A stretch of 64,000 nucleotides of DNA from Euborellia annulipes (lineage: Eukaryota; Arthropoda; Insecta; Dermaptera; Anisolabididae): positions 124,001 to 188,000 of the forward strand of contig JAKCPI010002775.1 in the NCBI GenBank assembly GCA_023213315.1. Reading direction: 5' to 3'. The number at the start of each line of letters is the position of its first letter. Within the stretch, counting starts at the first letter, position 1. Shown in pieces: positions 32,781-42,654 of this stretch. The notes under the pieces are model-generated. The model was not told the DNA's origin. It made no database searches and worked only from the letters and a program-made list of their open reading frames with translations. The translations under genes were made by a program, and so were the position numbers.

Positions 32781-32970
32781 CAGATCCGCAGACAGACTTG
32801 ACTAGATTTGAGCTTAAAGGGCCCGGGCCCCCTCGGAAGAAAAATTTCATAAAAATGATTTTTTTTTATTTAAATTTTAACCATGAAAATTATTTTTTAT
32901 TAGAATTTTAAGGTTGCAGTGCAAAGGGACCAGGCCCTCCCCCTGCACCCTCCTCCTGTCTGCGGCCCTT
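32781..32970. mobile_element. Diverged hAT MITE
   Basis: Starts CAGATCCGCAGACAG, ends CTGTCTGCGGCCCTT. Flanks CTCACATG (32773-32780) and CCCACATG (32971-32978) agree at 7 of 8 bases. The interior has GGGCCCGGGCCCCC and C-rich tracts. Confidence 0.75.
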
Positions 32971-33109
32971 CCCACATGACACATGCACACTAATGCATAA
33001 TGTCTACATCACACAGGCATTAGTGTGCCTTTGCGTTAGGGATGCCTAGCTCATTAGAATTGAAAAGTATTATGATAATAAAATGAAAGAGTGTGGATGC
33101 AGTCCAATA

Positions 33110-33322
33110 ATTATAGTAAGAACAGCGGTATCTCGTAGTTTCTTTCTTGGAAAAGAATTTACGGATGGTATTTATTTATAATCAAAAAATTATTAAAATT
33201 TTTAATAATTTATTTTTTCTTGACAGATGCTTAACTGTTTCGGCCCAACTCAACTGATTATAAATACATATCATCCGTGAATCCTTGCCCAAGAAAGAAA
33301 CTACGAGATACCGTTTTTCTTA
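33110..33322. repeat. Foldback repeat
   Basis: CGGTATCTCGTAGTTTCTTTC (33126) and its complement (33292-33314) are the arm tips. ATTTATAATC and GATTATAAAT are inner matches. TTGGGCCGAAACAG on the minus strand (about 33235-33248) may be an eroded hammerhead half. Confidence 0.65.
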
Positions 33323-33461
33323 GTATTATAGTGGCAATAGTGGTTTATGTCACAGAGAAATAATAAAAACAGGCATTTGATCAAATTACGCGAGTTGTTA
33401 AAAATGACGATTCGATTTTACTATTTTCCTATACCAATCAAGGAATTTGATCAAATATGTA

Positions 33462-33545
33462 CAGTGAGGGACACTATTAAGTCCCACCCATGCGTTTTCT
33501 GCTTGTGATTATTTCATTGTTTTTATAAAAGGTATGAAAATCTTT
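33462..33545. mobile_element. Left half of the CAGTGAGGGAC mariner MITE
   Basis: TA then CAGTGAGGGACACTATTAAG and the GCGTTTTCTGC arm. The element is cut at about 33560 and no right end is seen. Confidence 0.75.
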
Positions 33546-33569
33546 ATTGGAAATTTGAATCACATCCTG

Positions 33570-33790
33570 CGACTCCTTTTGTTGCTGAATGACTTATAAG
33601 ATGCTCTACAAAATAAAAAAATTTATGGCCCTAGACCTTATAGTTTCTGACATGCACTTTTTGAATATGGCATATAATGCGGGTACCGCTGGGAAATTAT
33701 ATTCGTGCACCCCTTGAAAGATGCTCTACAAATTAGAAAAAATTCATGACTCTTGTTGACTAGCTCTTATAGTTCCAAAGATATTTTGAC
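33570..33790. repeat. Degenerate two-unit tandem repeat
   Basis: AAGATGCTCTACAAA occurs at 33598 and 33719, each followed by an ATTCATGAC/TTTATGGCC-like segment and CTTATAGTTYC. The period is about 120 bp. Confidence 0.6.
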
Positions 33791-33817
33791 ACAGAGGATT
33801 GACAATTATATATATAT

Positions 33818-34208
33818 GGTCTATTATAAAAGTAATGCGCATTTTCTTGGAAAAATAAATTTATTAATCGGACCTGTGCAAATCCTTAAAATTCATCAAA
33901 ATATTCTCCGCCTGCCCAATACACTTGTGGAGACATGTTTGCCACGCTTTGGAAGCCTGGAAAGCATTCTAAAAGTCCTCGATGGGAATTTCGCTCAAGA
34001 ACGTTTTAACATGCTTGATGTTTTTCACTGTTTCCCAATGGTTTGCTTTCAGCTCCATCTTCAGTCGGGGAAACAAAAACAGAGTCAAGTCGGAAATGTA
34101 AGGCGGCTGGGGACCAGAACGGGGCTCATTGGCCACCTCCACGCGACTACGCGCCATGTTACAAAGTCGAAACGCGGAATCAAGTACAGGTAAACTTTTG
34201 TATGCCAA
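33818..34208 (-). pseudogene. Mariner-type transposase C-terminal pseudogene
   Basis: On the minus strand the frame reads QPPYISDLTLFLFPRLKMEL, then IPIEDF, an in-frame TAG (33969-33971), then NAFQA and WQTCLHKCIG. The order PPYSPDLA-like motif, FLFPRLK, a basic helix, EDF, and W...C..CI is the C-terminal DDE half of Tc1/mariner transposases (cut-and-paste transposition through a DDE/D site). The usual SPDLAPCDFF is damaged here and an in-frame stop is present, so it is dead. GGTCTATTATAAAAGTAATGC at 33819-33839 just beyond the end is the probable terminal repeat. The N-terminal half is missing. Confidence 0.8.
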
Positions 34209-34705
34209 ATGCCGAAGGAGACGTTTCCGACAAAATTTATTCGTCCAACCTCATAACTTATAGGCTTATATTTATTTCAGACACAAAGTTGTAATAGTTA
34301 TTGATGCACAAAAGTACGTTCACATGTATAGTAAGGGTCAATATTAAGTCCCACCCATGCGTTTTATACTTGTGATTATTTCATTGTTTTTATAAAAGAA
34401 AATGAACATCCTTATTGGAAATTTTCTAGGCTTGAACCATGAGAGGTTTCATTAAAAAATATACAATATTTTTTTAAAAACAATGAAATAATCACATGTA
34501 GAAAACGCATGGGTGGGACTTAATATTGTCCCTCACTGTACATTTTATTAAAACGGCGAGTGTTTAAAACGTGTGAGTCTTCTCGAAAAGACATGTCCAC
34601 GTACTTTTGTTCATCAATAACTAGTACAACTTTGTGCCTGAAATAAATATTAGCCTATACGGACTGAGGATGGACGAATAAATTTTGTACGAAATGTATT
34701 CTTCG
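34205..34705. repeat. Mariner-related foldback split by a MITE
   Basis: ACAAAATTTATTCGTCCAACC (34232) and its complement (34671-34690) are inverted, as are CACAAAGTTGTAATAG and GATGCACAAAAGTACG on each side. The arms adjoin the transposase pseudogene, so they are likely ends of the same mariner in head-to-head array. The MITE at 34329-34538 sits between them. Confidence 0.7.
34329..34538. mobile_element. Mariner-type MITE copy flanked by TA
   Basis: TA, TAGTAAGGGTCAATATTAAG, arm GTCCCACCCATGCG, and right end ATTGTCCCTCACTG, TA. 210 bp with almost fully complementary halves. Same family as 32479. Confidence 0.88.
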
Positions 34706-34719
34706 GGATTTCGCTTTCT

Positions 34720-35045
34720 TTTCTTTGCTGTTCTCTTTCCCAACTTGTAATTACATATATATAATACAAAAATAATCAATCCTGCGACCCCTGATAAAGG
34801 TTTTACTCCTTACAGTAGAGTGTTAGATTGGACCAAGATGTCTGTCCTATCCTCTTGCTCTCAACCATCTGACAAGAAATTTTAGAATTTCAATACCAAA
34901 AAAGTAAAAAGAAACATTTTTTCATCGACCGCCTTACATTTTTCTTTGTTATACAACATTCAACATAATAATAACTCTATTTAATAGACATAAAAAACCT
35001 TTTTTAATTTTCACTTTCGGCTACTGAGGTTCTTTGGGGATTTAC
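34720..35045. other. Unassigned interval
   Basis: AT-rich DNA without recognisable gene or repeat ends. Confidence 0.4.
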
Positions 35046-35047
35046 CG

Positions 35048-35138
35048 TATATATATATATATATATATATATTGTGGAAGGTTTCCTCGACTGGGTGTTT
35101 GTGAAGATACTATTTCTCTGGTTGAGTTGCGGGTTAAA

Positions 35139-35170
<32 letters not shown>

Positions 35171-35171
35171 C
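35048..35171. repeat. Two TA microsatellites around a unique 80-bp stretch
   Basis: TA runs at 35048-35072 and 35150-35171. Confidence 0.95.
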
Positions 35172-36049
35172 ACTAGGGTGGTTCATATTACTATGGAAAA
35201 AACCTAAGTTTAAGCAGGAGACCAGGCCACCCCCTAATTTAGTTCTATTTGGTAATATAAATAATTTCCCGAAATATCAAGTTGATACATAAATAAGAAG
35301 GCAGTGCTCATTTGGGGTAAAAAAGTTGAAATAGCGTAATTTTTTAAATGTTAGTAAATAATATAAACAATTGTTTACTTGTAGATACCAATATTTATTT
35401 TTTAACTTTTATATTTATATTCTTAAATTATAGTACATGTGTAATATTAACTGCTTAAGTAAACTGTTTATCTGAAAAAAAAAATACAACAAATTTCCAT
35501 TTTTTCTTCCGATCGGTATTATTTCTTGTAGGTCGACGGCTGAACTATTTTAAGAAGAGCTTTTTTAGTTGGTTCTGTTGGAACTAGTCTACGATTGGCT
35601 TCCACAACTTGTACTAATAGTTGTTTCAACAAAAAATATTAAAAAAACGTTAGCAAAATTTTCAAAATTAACCTAGATAGAGCACTGCTTTCCATTTGTC
35701 GTAGGCAGGGATGGGCGTTAATCAGTTACATGTATTTGAAATACAAGATACCAAATACAATATTAATTGGTATCTTGTAACTCGTTACAGAATTGGCAAA
35801 GTAATTGGTATCTTGTATTTCGTTACATTTTTTAGTAATTGGTATTTGAAATTCGAGATACCAAATACTTTTTTTTTTTATTTGCAGCAGTGTAAAAAAA
35901 GTCTTGCAGAGGGAGCTGAAATCGTTTTAATTTATTTAATATTACTGTATGTAATCGTCGTGTGGGTTCTCTGCTCCGGATCTTAGTAAAAACCAGTAAA
36001 GAGAAGTCAATCAAACCGCCAAATTTTCACTCTTCGTTAAAAAACTTTT

Positions 36050-36238
36050 TTGCTTTCTTCTTTCAACCAGCTCTCAACGTTTGATCTGTGCTCTCAACGA
36101 CTAAATCTTTGTTCTTCTGCCCCAGTTGAAAGATTGTTTTCATTTGCGGGTTTATTTATTCTCCATCAATTTCCAGATTATCCGACAAAACTTTTGAAAA
36201 CTTGGTTTTTTGAAACCTTTTCATATTTTTATAAATAA
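36050..36238 (+). pseudogene. hAT transposase C-terminal dimerisation-domain remnant
   Basis: The frame encodes LCSSAPVERLFSFAGLFI near residues 20-37. The SSAxxERLFSxAG block is the conserved core of the hAT C-terminal dimerisation region, which holds transposase subunits together. The frame is 62 codons, far shorter than the roughly 600-residue enzyme, and no catalytic D/D/E segments are visible upstream, so only the 3' part survives. Its location inside the 8-bp-duplication element confirms the hAT assignment independently. Confidence 0.82.
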
Positions 36239-36347
36239 ATTTTTTTTAGTGTCATGAATAATTTTATTGTTTTCGATTTTCCAAAGGTATTCTCCAATAT
36301 AAGTTTAGCTGCCACTTTCCTAAACTAAATTTATTTAGGGTTCCAGA

Positions 36348-36687
36348 TAGAGCCCTGCACGGGCCGATTTTTTTTGGCCCGGACCGGTCCGTGTCCGTAT
36401 TTTTTTTTGACTTCCCTCCCGTACCCGGCCCGTAATTTTTTACCATTCTTCAGGCCCGCCCGGAATTTTTTCAAACCCGTCCATACCCGCCCGAGATTTA
36501 GTGAATGAATGAACGAATGTCTAGCAATTTTTAAATAAAATTTCATTTGCATGCCCGTCCGCCCGAACCCGTTTATTTAGACATGCTACCCTCCCGTATC
36601 CTCCCGTAATTTTTTCATGGCCTCCAAAGCCCGCGGGCCGGGCGGGTAACGGGCCTACGGGCCAACCCGTATCCGTGCAGGGCTCTA
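36348..36687. mobile_element. Nested hAT MITE, duplication GTTCCAGA
   Basis: 340 bp, starting TAGAGCCCTGCACGGGCC and ending CCGTGCAGGGCTCTA. Exact duplication GTTCCAGA at 36340-36347 and 36688-36695. The GC-rich interior repeats CCCGGCCCGTAATTTTTT-type units. It is third-level nesting inside 35706-36900. Minus-strand ORFs here are chance. Confidence 0.92.
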
Positions 36688-37011
36688 GTTCCAGAATTAC
36701 CCCTCCAAAAAGTATTTTAAAATCAAGGAAAAATTTGTTTGTAATTGGTATTTTCAATGTATTTGAAATACGTAATTGGTATTTTGTATCTCGTTACACA
36801 AACCCGAGAATAATTGGTATCTTGTATTTCGTTACAAAAATCTGAAGTAATTGGTATTTTGTATCTCGTTACTCAAAATCGAGTAACTTGCCCATCCCTG
36901 GTCGTAGGATGCTGACATTTTGTGTGGTGCTTATTGTTGTATGTTGGAACAAAATTAGGGGGTGGCTTGGTGTATTTAAATAAGTTCAGTTTTTTGGACC
37001 ACCCTAACCAA

Positions 37012-37495
37012 TATACACTTCGAATGAAGAGAAAAAAATTATTTATGAACATAGAGTGAAATTGAATAGCTACGAATACAGAAGACAAATGTAATTAAAG
37101 AATTATATTCGCAAATGTTCAAATTGATGACCATTATTGTCCAGACAACGCTGGTACCATTACGCCTTCCCCAGACCTCACGCCCATGGACTTCTTTTTG
37201 TGTGGATATCTCAAAGACAAAGTTTATCGCACCAAACCAAGAACAATTGATGCATTGAAATTGGAAATTGAAAGACAATGTCGCGATATTCCTAATGACC
37301 TGTTTTGTGACGTTTGCAAATCCCTTGGTGCCAGTTATCAGCGTTGTTTGGGCAATAATGGTCATCAATTTGAACATTTGCGAACATGATTCTTTAATTA
37401 CATTTGTCTTCTGTATTTAATCTACGTTCATAAATAATGTTTTTATCGTCATTCGAAGTGTAAACACATTTTTTTGAAAACACCCTGTATATATA
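37012..37495. mobile_element. Mariner remnant with inverted transposase ends
   Basis: The left arm 37012-37150 is the inverse of 37350-37480: both carry the last transposase codons, CTTTAATTACATTTGTCTTC and a CGAAGTGTAAACAC-like end. The right edge reads GAAAACACCCTGTATA, a mariner-type terminal repeat. This is a head-to-head junction of two 3' ends. Confidence 0.8.
37159..37389 (+). pseudogene. Tc1/mariner-type transposase C-terminus
   Basis: Encodes TPSPDLTPMDFFLCGYLKDK, then VYRTKPRTIDALKLEIER and a tail GNNGHQFEHLRT with a stop at 37387-37389. SPDLTPxDFFLWGYLKxxVY and the final GxHFEHL are the recognisable end of a widespread insect mariner-like DDE transposase; the tryptophan of LWGYLK is cysteine here. 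Only the last quarter of the enzyme is present, upstream of which lies an inverted copy of the same end, so it cannot be functional. The minus-strand ORF overlapping it is a shadow. Confidence 0.88.
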
Positions 37496-37511
37496 TATAT
37501 TTTTAGCTAAA

Positions 37512-37600
37512 TAGCACGCCTATGCCCCGGTAAGGCGGAGATCCTGGGTTCGATTCCCGGGGGCCATGGGATGTTTGGCCTCATCAATAAAAAACACTCA
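37512..37600 (+). repeat. tRNA-derived SINE head
   Basis: TTAGCTAAATAGCACGCC (A-box-like) and GGGTTCGATTCCCGG (perfect B box; T stem CTGGG/CCCGG with a 7-base loop). It is followed by GGCCATGGGATGTTTGGCC, shared with 45135-45385. The acceptor stem does not close, so it is a SINE head rather than a tRNA gene. Confidence 0.6.
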
Positions 37601-37730
37601 CATGTCTTGTTAAATATATATTTTTATCTTAAGCACAAACACATCTCGCAAATTTTCTATTTTAAACAATTTTTTGACTGGCTAATGAACAGTCTTGATT
37701 GAAAAAATTCCATCTTTTTCAAATAAAGCT

Positions 37731-37733
<3 letters not shown>

Positions 37734-37760
<27 letters not shown>
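37734..37760. repeat. TA microsatellite
   Basis: About 13 TA units. Confidence 0.95.
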
Positions 37761-37761
<1 letters not shown>

Positions 37762-37764
37762 CAT

Positions 37765-38535
37765 TTTTAATTACCGTTAACCACAGGCGCGCGGTTTTTC
37801 CATAGGCTGGTATGTCGGGACTTCTCAACCGAGATTTCGTTTGCAGTTACTTCAGCACAAAGATTATGATGGCTGTTTCACTACTCTGTTGCCAGTCCTA
37901 GTCCATAAAAACCTTAAAGATAACTATTTAACTAAGAATATGAACAAAAAATTTAAAAAAAAATGCTTTATTAGTTTTATTATTTTTTTACTCTTTTGTT
38001 TTTTAATTTTACAAATATCGCACCGCTCTATGTTAGCAATTATATTTCTTAAAAATTAAATCAAATTTGAATACAGAAACATTTATCATCACTGCCCTTG
38101 ATTTGTTTATGCATATGAAAAAAATCGAATCGACATTTTAACATCTCTGATTTGATTAAATCATTGTTTTTTTTTTTTTATCATTTCCCTGCGATTGGCA
38201 AAAATATCGTTTAAAGAGCGAAAAGTTTCAAATGAAACTATTTCAGAATAATGAAATTAAGAAAATGTAATTAATTTTTTTTATAAATTTTATATTTATA
38301 CACCAATTAACTCTGTTTTTTGTTTTAAGGCTTTGAATTCGAATCTCCCAAAATATGAATTAAATAAAGAAAAAGTTTCAAATAAAACTATTTCAAGATA
38401 AGGTAAAGGAATTAATCTATTAAATAATTATAGTAATTTCTATATTGTTATACTAATTAACTCTCTTTTCCTTTTTTAGGCTTCGAATTCGATTTGAGGT
38501 ATATTACCACAAATATCGCTTGAATCCAGTTATCT
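37765..38535. other. Unassigned interval
   Basis: AT-rich. GAAAAAGTTTCAAATAAAACTATTTCA at about 38225 and 38370 recurs with GGCTTYGAATTCGA after each, indicating a diverged tandem duplication of about 145 bp (38200-38500). No gene recognised. Confidence 0.45.
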
Positions 38536-38539
38536 CATT

Positions 38540-38870
38540 AGCAGGTCTATTCTCTAAGACAAAAAGTTAACTTTTAACATCTGTAAACAGCATTAATTCA
38601 TTTTAACACCTTCCCTCAAAATGCTATTCTGTAAGCAAAAACTTTAAAACCAAAGCCTTAACATTTAGTCAATAGTGTTAAAAATTAATGTCATGTCTAA
38701 GGGGATGCCTTTAATATTTTAACGCCGTATTTAATGCATAAAAATGGCGTCTTTAACCTAAAAAGTAAGGTTATGATTTTAAGAGCTTTGAAATAAAAAG
38801 AACATGTTAACGTCGCTGTTAAAATTTTGTATAGAAAATAGCATTTTTTAACGCCGGTGTGTCAGATAGT
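38540..38870. repeat. Family C copy
   Basis: TTTTAACACC, ATGCTATTCTGTA, ATAGTGTTAAAAATTAATG, AGGTTATGATTTTAA and AATAGCATTTTTTAACGCC match the 1447-1807 element. A further fragment of the family is split by the hAT insertion at 39011 and resumes at 40888. Confidence 0.7.
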
Positions 38871-39010
38871 AGTATTACTAGATTGAAAATAACAAATCAA
38901 GCGCGAGAGGTTATCGAGGGGTCTAAAAACACGATCAAGCAGAAAATATGAATATGAATCTGGTGCTAAAAAATAAAATGTAAATGTCGCTGTTAAAACT
39001 TGGTTTAGAG

Positions 39011-40879
39011 CAGCGGCTCTCAACCCGTGGGCCGCGAGCTAATTGGAACTGGGCCGCGAAAGCCTAAGAAAAGATAATATATTTATATAAAATTATATTC
39101 ACACTTAATTATATTATTCAATCAAGATTAAGACATAGTGGAGGAAATTTCTAAGGCATATTTGTGAATTTCGAAAAGGCTTTCGATTCCATTTCCCATC
39201 AGAATCTATGGCTTAAACTTTTCAAACTTGGATTAAGTGCCTCAATAATCAGAGTGATAAAAAGTCTTTACGAACAGGCAGTAACAAGAGGAGGACAAGG
39301 ACAAGGACAACAGAACAAGGACCCCTAACAGAACTTCGCTAGGCGTTGAAATATCTCGTGGTGTTCTGCAGGGTGAACCACTTAGCCCCCTTCTATTTTC
39401 ATTGTTTATCTCGGATCTGGAGAGTTTTTTCAAGGACTCTCGCTGCTCTGGAGTTGGTGTTGGAGACACAGCGGAAATCCTGTGTCTACTATATGCTGAT
39501 GACTTAGTAATATTATGCGACACGCCTCTTGACGTTAATAAAAAGCTTGCACTTCTCAACAAGTTTTGTGACCAGAAGTCAACACAAATAAAACTAAAAT
39601 CGTTATTTTTCACAAAGGGAGCTTCACTGGACAGAGGAACTTTAATTATGGTGATAGTAAGATAGAATGTGTAGCAAAATATTCATACTTGGGATTACCG
39701 TTCACGACATAGGGTGTGTTTTTGGAAGCCACTAACCAAGCTATAGGCAAAGCTCAGGTTGCGACAGGCTCTACAATGCACCTCCAATCCAAGATGAGAT
39801 GCAAGGATTGGAATACAGTATTAAAATTATATCACTCTATGGTTCAGTCATCTCTCCTCTATGGCGCACCTATATGGGCTCTCAGATATTACAACGAAAT
39901 TGAAAGAGTCCAGACTAACTTCTTTAAAAATATGCTGAGATTGCCCAGAACCACTCCAAACTCAATAGTCAGAGTAGAGTCAGGAGTGACCTGTTTGTCT
40001 TACACCGTGCTTAAAATGTCACTCCGTTGGATTGGGAAGGTCTTAAAAATGGAAGATGCGAGATACCAAAAAATTTGTTACTTAAAAATGCTTACCCCCG
40101 ACGAGCCGGATAATACTAAGTATAATTGGGTAAAACTCTCCTGAGAGTGGCAGGAATCAGCGACATCAATCTTCATGACGCACATTCTGTGGGAGAGGCA
40201 TTGAAGACTCCCCTTGAATCCTTCAGACTCGCGCTCATTGCAAAGGATAGGCAATATACTAGTCTCTCCTTATAACCACCACTACAGGCGGATAACCAAC
40301 TTGGATGGAGAATTGTTGGCTCAAAATTACCTTTTATGGAAGGCGAACATAATTTATACGAGGGTGTTGGCTCAACTAAGGATGGCTGGCAACTACATAC
40401 TAAATTTCGTTATGAATAAAGACATTTATAAGATAGATCCGACCCAGGTGTGCTCCATCTGTAATATGCTAGTCCCTGAATCGCTCCTACATTTTCTCAT
40501 TGAGGTCCCACTTATTCCTCTTTGCGGAGCTATCATTTAAAAATAAGTCAGAAGGAAGATATAAATGATCTTGTGAATTGCTTGAAAGTAAGCCCTACTG
40601 AGTATCTCAAGTCAGTATTCATGTATATAAGTTCGGCTCTAAGTGTCCGAAGTTTTATTACGCCTCTTGATAAATGTAAGATTCATTGTATTTCTCTTAA
40701 ACGAAATTCTTATGTTACTTTTTTATGTACCATCTCCTTTGTATATGTATCAAAAGTATACTACAATACAAATAAATTTATTATTATATTATTATTATAT
40801 ATATATATAATATATACACTTCAGCGTTTTTTTTTACTGGAAAAGTGGGCCGCACATCAAAAAAGGTTGGGAACCACTG
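39011..40879. mobile_element. hAT MITE (CAGCGGCTCTCAACC) containing a LINE
   Basis: Left end CAGCGGCTCTCAACCCGTGG and right end AAGGTTGGGAACCACTG are inverted. Flanks GTTTAGAG (39003-39010) and GCTTAGAG (40880-40887) match at 7 of 8. CAGTGGTTCTCAACC is a very common hAT terminus in animals. The 1.87-kb length is due to the LINE inserted inside. Confidence 0.88.
39164..40760 (+). pseudogene. Non-LTR retrotransposon (LINE) reverse transcriptase, broken
   Basis: 5'-truncated reverse transcriptase of an APE-type LINE; the intact enzyme copies its RNA at a nicked target. Frame 1 (39164-39329) has VNFEKAFDSISHQNLWLKLF, motif A with the first catalytic Asp. After a frameshift, 39330-39662 has SRGVLQGEPLSPLLFSLFIS (motif B) and LLYADDLVIL (motif C, YADD at 39492-39503). 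Another shift leads to KYSYLGLPF, a stop near 39709, then ATGSTMHLQSKMRCKDW and SSLLYGAPIWALRYYNEIER (39716-40144, thumb and linker). 40214-40540 carries CSICNMLVPESLLHFLI, the C-terminal zinc-knuckle region with its last Cys lost. The 3' end runs into an ATT-rich tail near 40780-40815. At least three frame breaks; dead. Minus-strand ORF at 39242-39613 is a shadow. Confidence 0.92.
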
Positions 40880-40924
40880 GCTTAGAGAATAGCATTTTTT
40901 ATGTAATCTAGGAAATAAAATTTG

Positions 40925-41585
40925 AATAAATTCCAGATTAATAAAATACAATTTTCTTTGTTAACTAAAAAAAAAGTGTTTATCAATTCTTGTAAATAGT
41001 TTATTCATCCACATTTTTTATCGTTTTTTTCCTTTCTCTATTTTACATTATTTAATTTAACGGAATAATTGATTTCCAAACAAATAACCATTTATAAGAA
41101 TTTATACGTATAATATAACAAGCGATAGGTGGAACACGGCGGCATCCGGCAAATTGTTTTATATTATAAATAAAACCCATTGGACGTGATTTGTCGATTT
41201 TTGGGAGTGGCTAGGGGTAGAAAAAGGGTGAGGGTATCGTATAACCTATAAGTCAAACAACCTGCTAGCCGAATACAAATCTCTCGCTTGGCATTTGTGA
41301 GATTTTGTATTTGTAGTTGTGTCCTCTCCTATCTTTCGCTTGATCGAATCCTCACAAACGAACGCTTCGAAACAGATGAAAATATCGCAAGGGAGAGATA
41401 GAAAAATTCAGAAGGGGAAATCGGATTTTGAGTAGGGTGAGAAAAGAAAAACGCCGTGCCTTTATATATATATATATATATAGCTAATATTAAAAAAAGG
41501 TAATTGATGATATTCATATTCTCAAAGTGGGTAAGAGTTCTTTATGTTTTCAAGTTTAAGGTTTTCGGGGAAGGGGTGGGGGATG
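40925..41585. other. Unassigned interval
   Basis: AT-rich, with a GC-richer patch at 41190-41460 (TCGTATAACCTATAAG, GAACGCTTCGAAACAG) and a TA run at 41462-41481. No convincing exon. Confidence 0.4.
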
Positions 41586-41587
41586 TA

Positions 41588-41690
41588 ATCTGGTGTGACT
41601 GGTCGCACAGCACACAACTTTCTCTTACTTTCGGTAATTTAAAGTTGCATTTTGTACTTGTTTAGCAGATTTTTTGTGTCGAAATAGATT
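41588..41690. repeat. Family A terminal hairpin fragment
   Basis: ATCTGGTGTGACTGGTCGC, CACACAACTTTCTCTTAC and GATTTTTTGTGTCGAAATAG. Confidence 0.85.
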
Positions 41691-41842
41691 TGAACACACA
41701 CCCCTATAGACCATTTTGAGGGAGCCACTTTTAGGGTTTATTTAGGCATTTGCCGCCCCTAGGTAGTGGACTCTTTTAGCCCCCCTACGCCCTTTAACCA
41801 CCCAAAAAATGAGAAACACTCCCACTCACCGGTGGATGTCTG

Positions 41843-42099
41843 CATTGGCGTAGCCTGAAATGGGTTCAAGAAAAATTTTTCAAAAATTTAAGATTATTTT
41901 AGGGTATTTATAAATCATTTTTTTTTTTTCTAGCTAGAGTAAATTATTATATTTTACTTTCTCTTACCCTATATGAAATATAATTTGTATTATAGAGCTT
42001 AAATATCTAGTCATGGCTTGGGTTCCATGGGGAGTTTAAACCCCCAAAACCCAGGGGGGGACATCCATAGGCGTAGCCAGGGGGGGAGCTACGCCTATG
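41843..42099. mobile_element. hAT MITE, duplication GATGTCTG, with hairpin terminus
   Basis: 257 bp, starting CATTGGCGTAGCC and ending GGCTACGCC-type CTACGCCTATG. Exact duplication GATGTCTG (41835-41842, 42100-42107). The right 41 bases (42062-42102) are a perfect hairpin, CATCCATAGGCGTAGCC facing its complement, so the right terminus is present twice in opposite directions. Interior is the reverse of 16405-16642. Confidence 0.92.
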
Positions 42100-42324
42100 G
42101 ATGTCTGATTACCTATTCCTTTTCCAACATCAAATACTTTTCAGTTAGATATACTAAGTCTATGGAGTTGTATTAAATTTATTACTATACAAATAAAGTT
42201 TTTTTTTTTTTACAAATTGTCGCCCCTAAAATTTTCCGCGCCTAATCCGCCTCTTCGGAAATACGCCCCTGGATTTTCGTCATCGGATTTTTGACATGAT
42301 CGAAATATAGGTAAGAGAAAGTAA

Positions 42325-42650
42325 AAATATATATAGAAATCAAATTTTTAAGTATTAATTTTTAAAATTTTATATTAAAACTAAAATTTAATTTAATTTA
42401 ATAAAAATATTTTTCTCAAATCTCGGAGGGGGGCATGGGCGTAACTATGGGGGTGCCGAGGGGGGGGGGCAGAACACTCATGCCCCCCTCCCCAGAAAGC
42501 TCCCTGCCCCAAGAAAAATTGAGAAAATATGGGGCTTTCCAGGCCCCCCGGAGGATAGCTGGTCCCATGCCCCCCTCCAGTCACATTCTCTAGCTACGCC
42601 CATGAGGGGGGGAATTACCCGCCCTCTTGTATCACTCCTTGCCTGAGGGT
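42325..42650. repeat. Dispersed repeat related to 25300-25510, interrupted by a MITE
   Basis: AGAAATCAAATTTTTAAGTA and ATATTTTTCTCAAATCTCGG left of the MITE, GAATTACCCGCC and TTGTATCACTCC right of it. Confidence 0.65.
42434..42604. mobile_element. hAT MITE in a G tract
   Basis: CATGGGCGTAACTATGGGGG at the left and CTAGCTACGCCCATG at the right. Flanking GAGGGGGG appears on the left (42426-42433) and, shifted by one base, on the right (42604-42611). The exact junction is ambiguous because of the G run. Confidence 0.8.
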
Positions 42651-42654
42651 AATG

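Larger units (their letters stand above)
35706..36900. mobile_element. hAT element with transposase remnant, duplication GTCGTAGG
   Basis: 1195 bp, starting CAGGGATGGGCG and ending GCCCATCCCTG, with exact 8-bp duplication GTCGTAGG (35698-35705, 36901-36908). Subterminal repeats of GTAATTGGTATYTTGTA and TCGTTAC line both ends. It contains the transposase C-terminus at 36050-36238 and a second hAT MITE at 36348-36687. Confidence 0.93.
35174..37005. mobile_element. TAGGGTGGT-ended TIR element, host of a nested hAT
   Basis: Left TIR TAGGGTGGTTCATATTAC and later AGGCCACCCCCTAATTT. The right end is the complement (AAATTAGGGGGTGGCTTGG then TTGGACCACCCTA at 37005). Subtracting the insert at 35706-36900, the element is about 630 bp with about 75-bp TIRs. 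Non-coding; superfamily not assigned. Confidence 0.75.

Noticed and set aside
33230..33260. Hammerhead in the 33.1-33.3 kb foldback
   Set aside because: GGGCCGAAACAG is present but no CTGANGA at the right spacing and no cleavage triplet; too eroded to list.
37512..37600. Functional tRNA gene
   Set aside because: T arm folds but the acceptor stem does not close and the flank is shared with a SINE pair at 45.2 kb.
39242..39613. 123-residue minus-strand ORF
   Set aside because: Antisense to the LINE reverse transcriptase motifs A to C; shadow frame.
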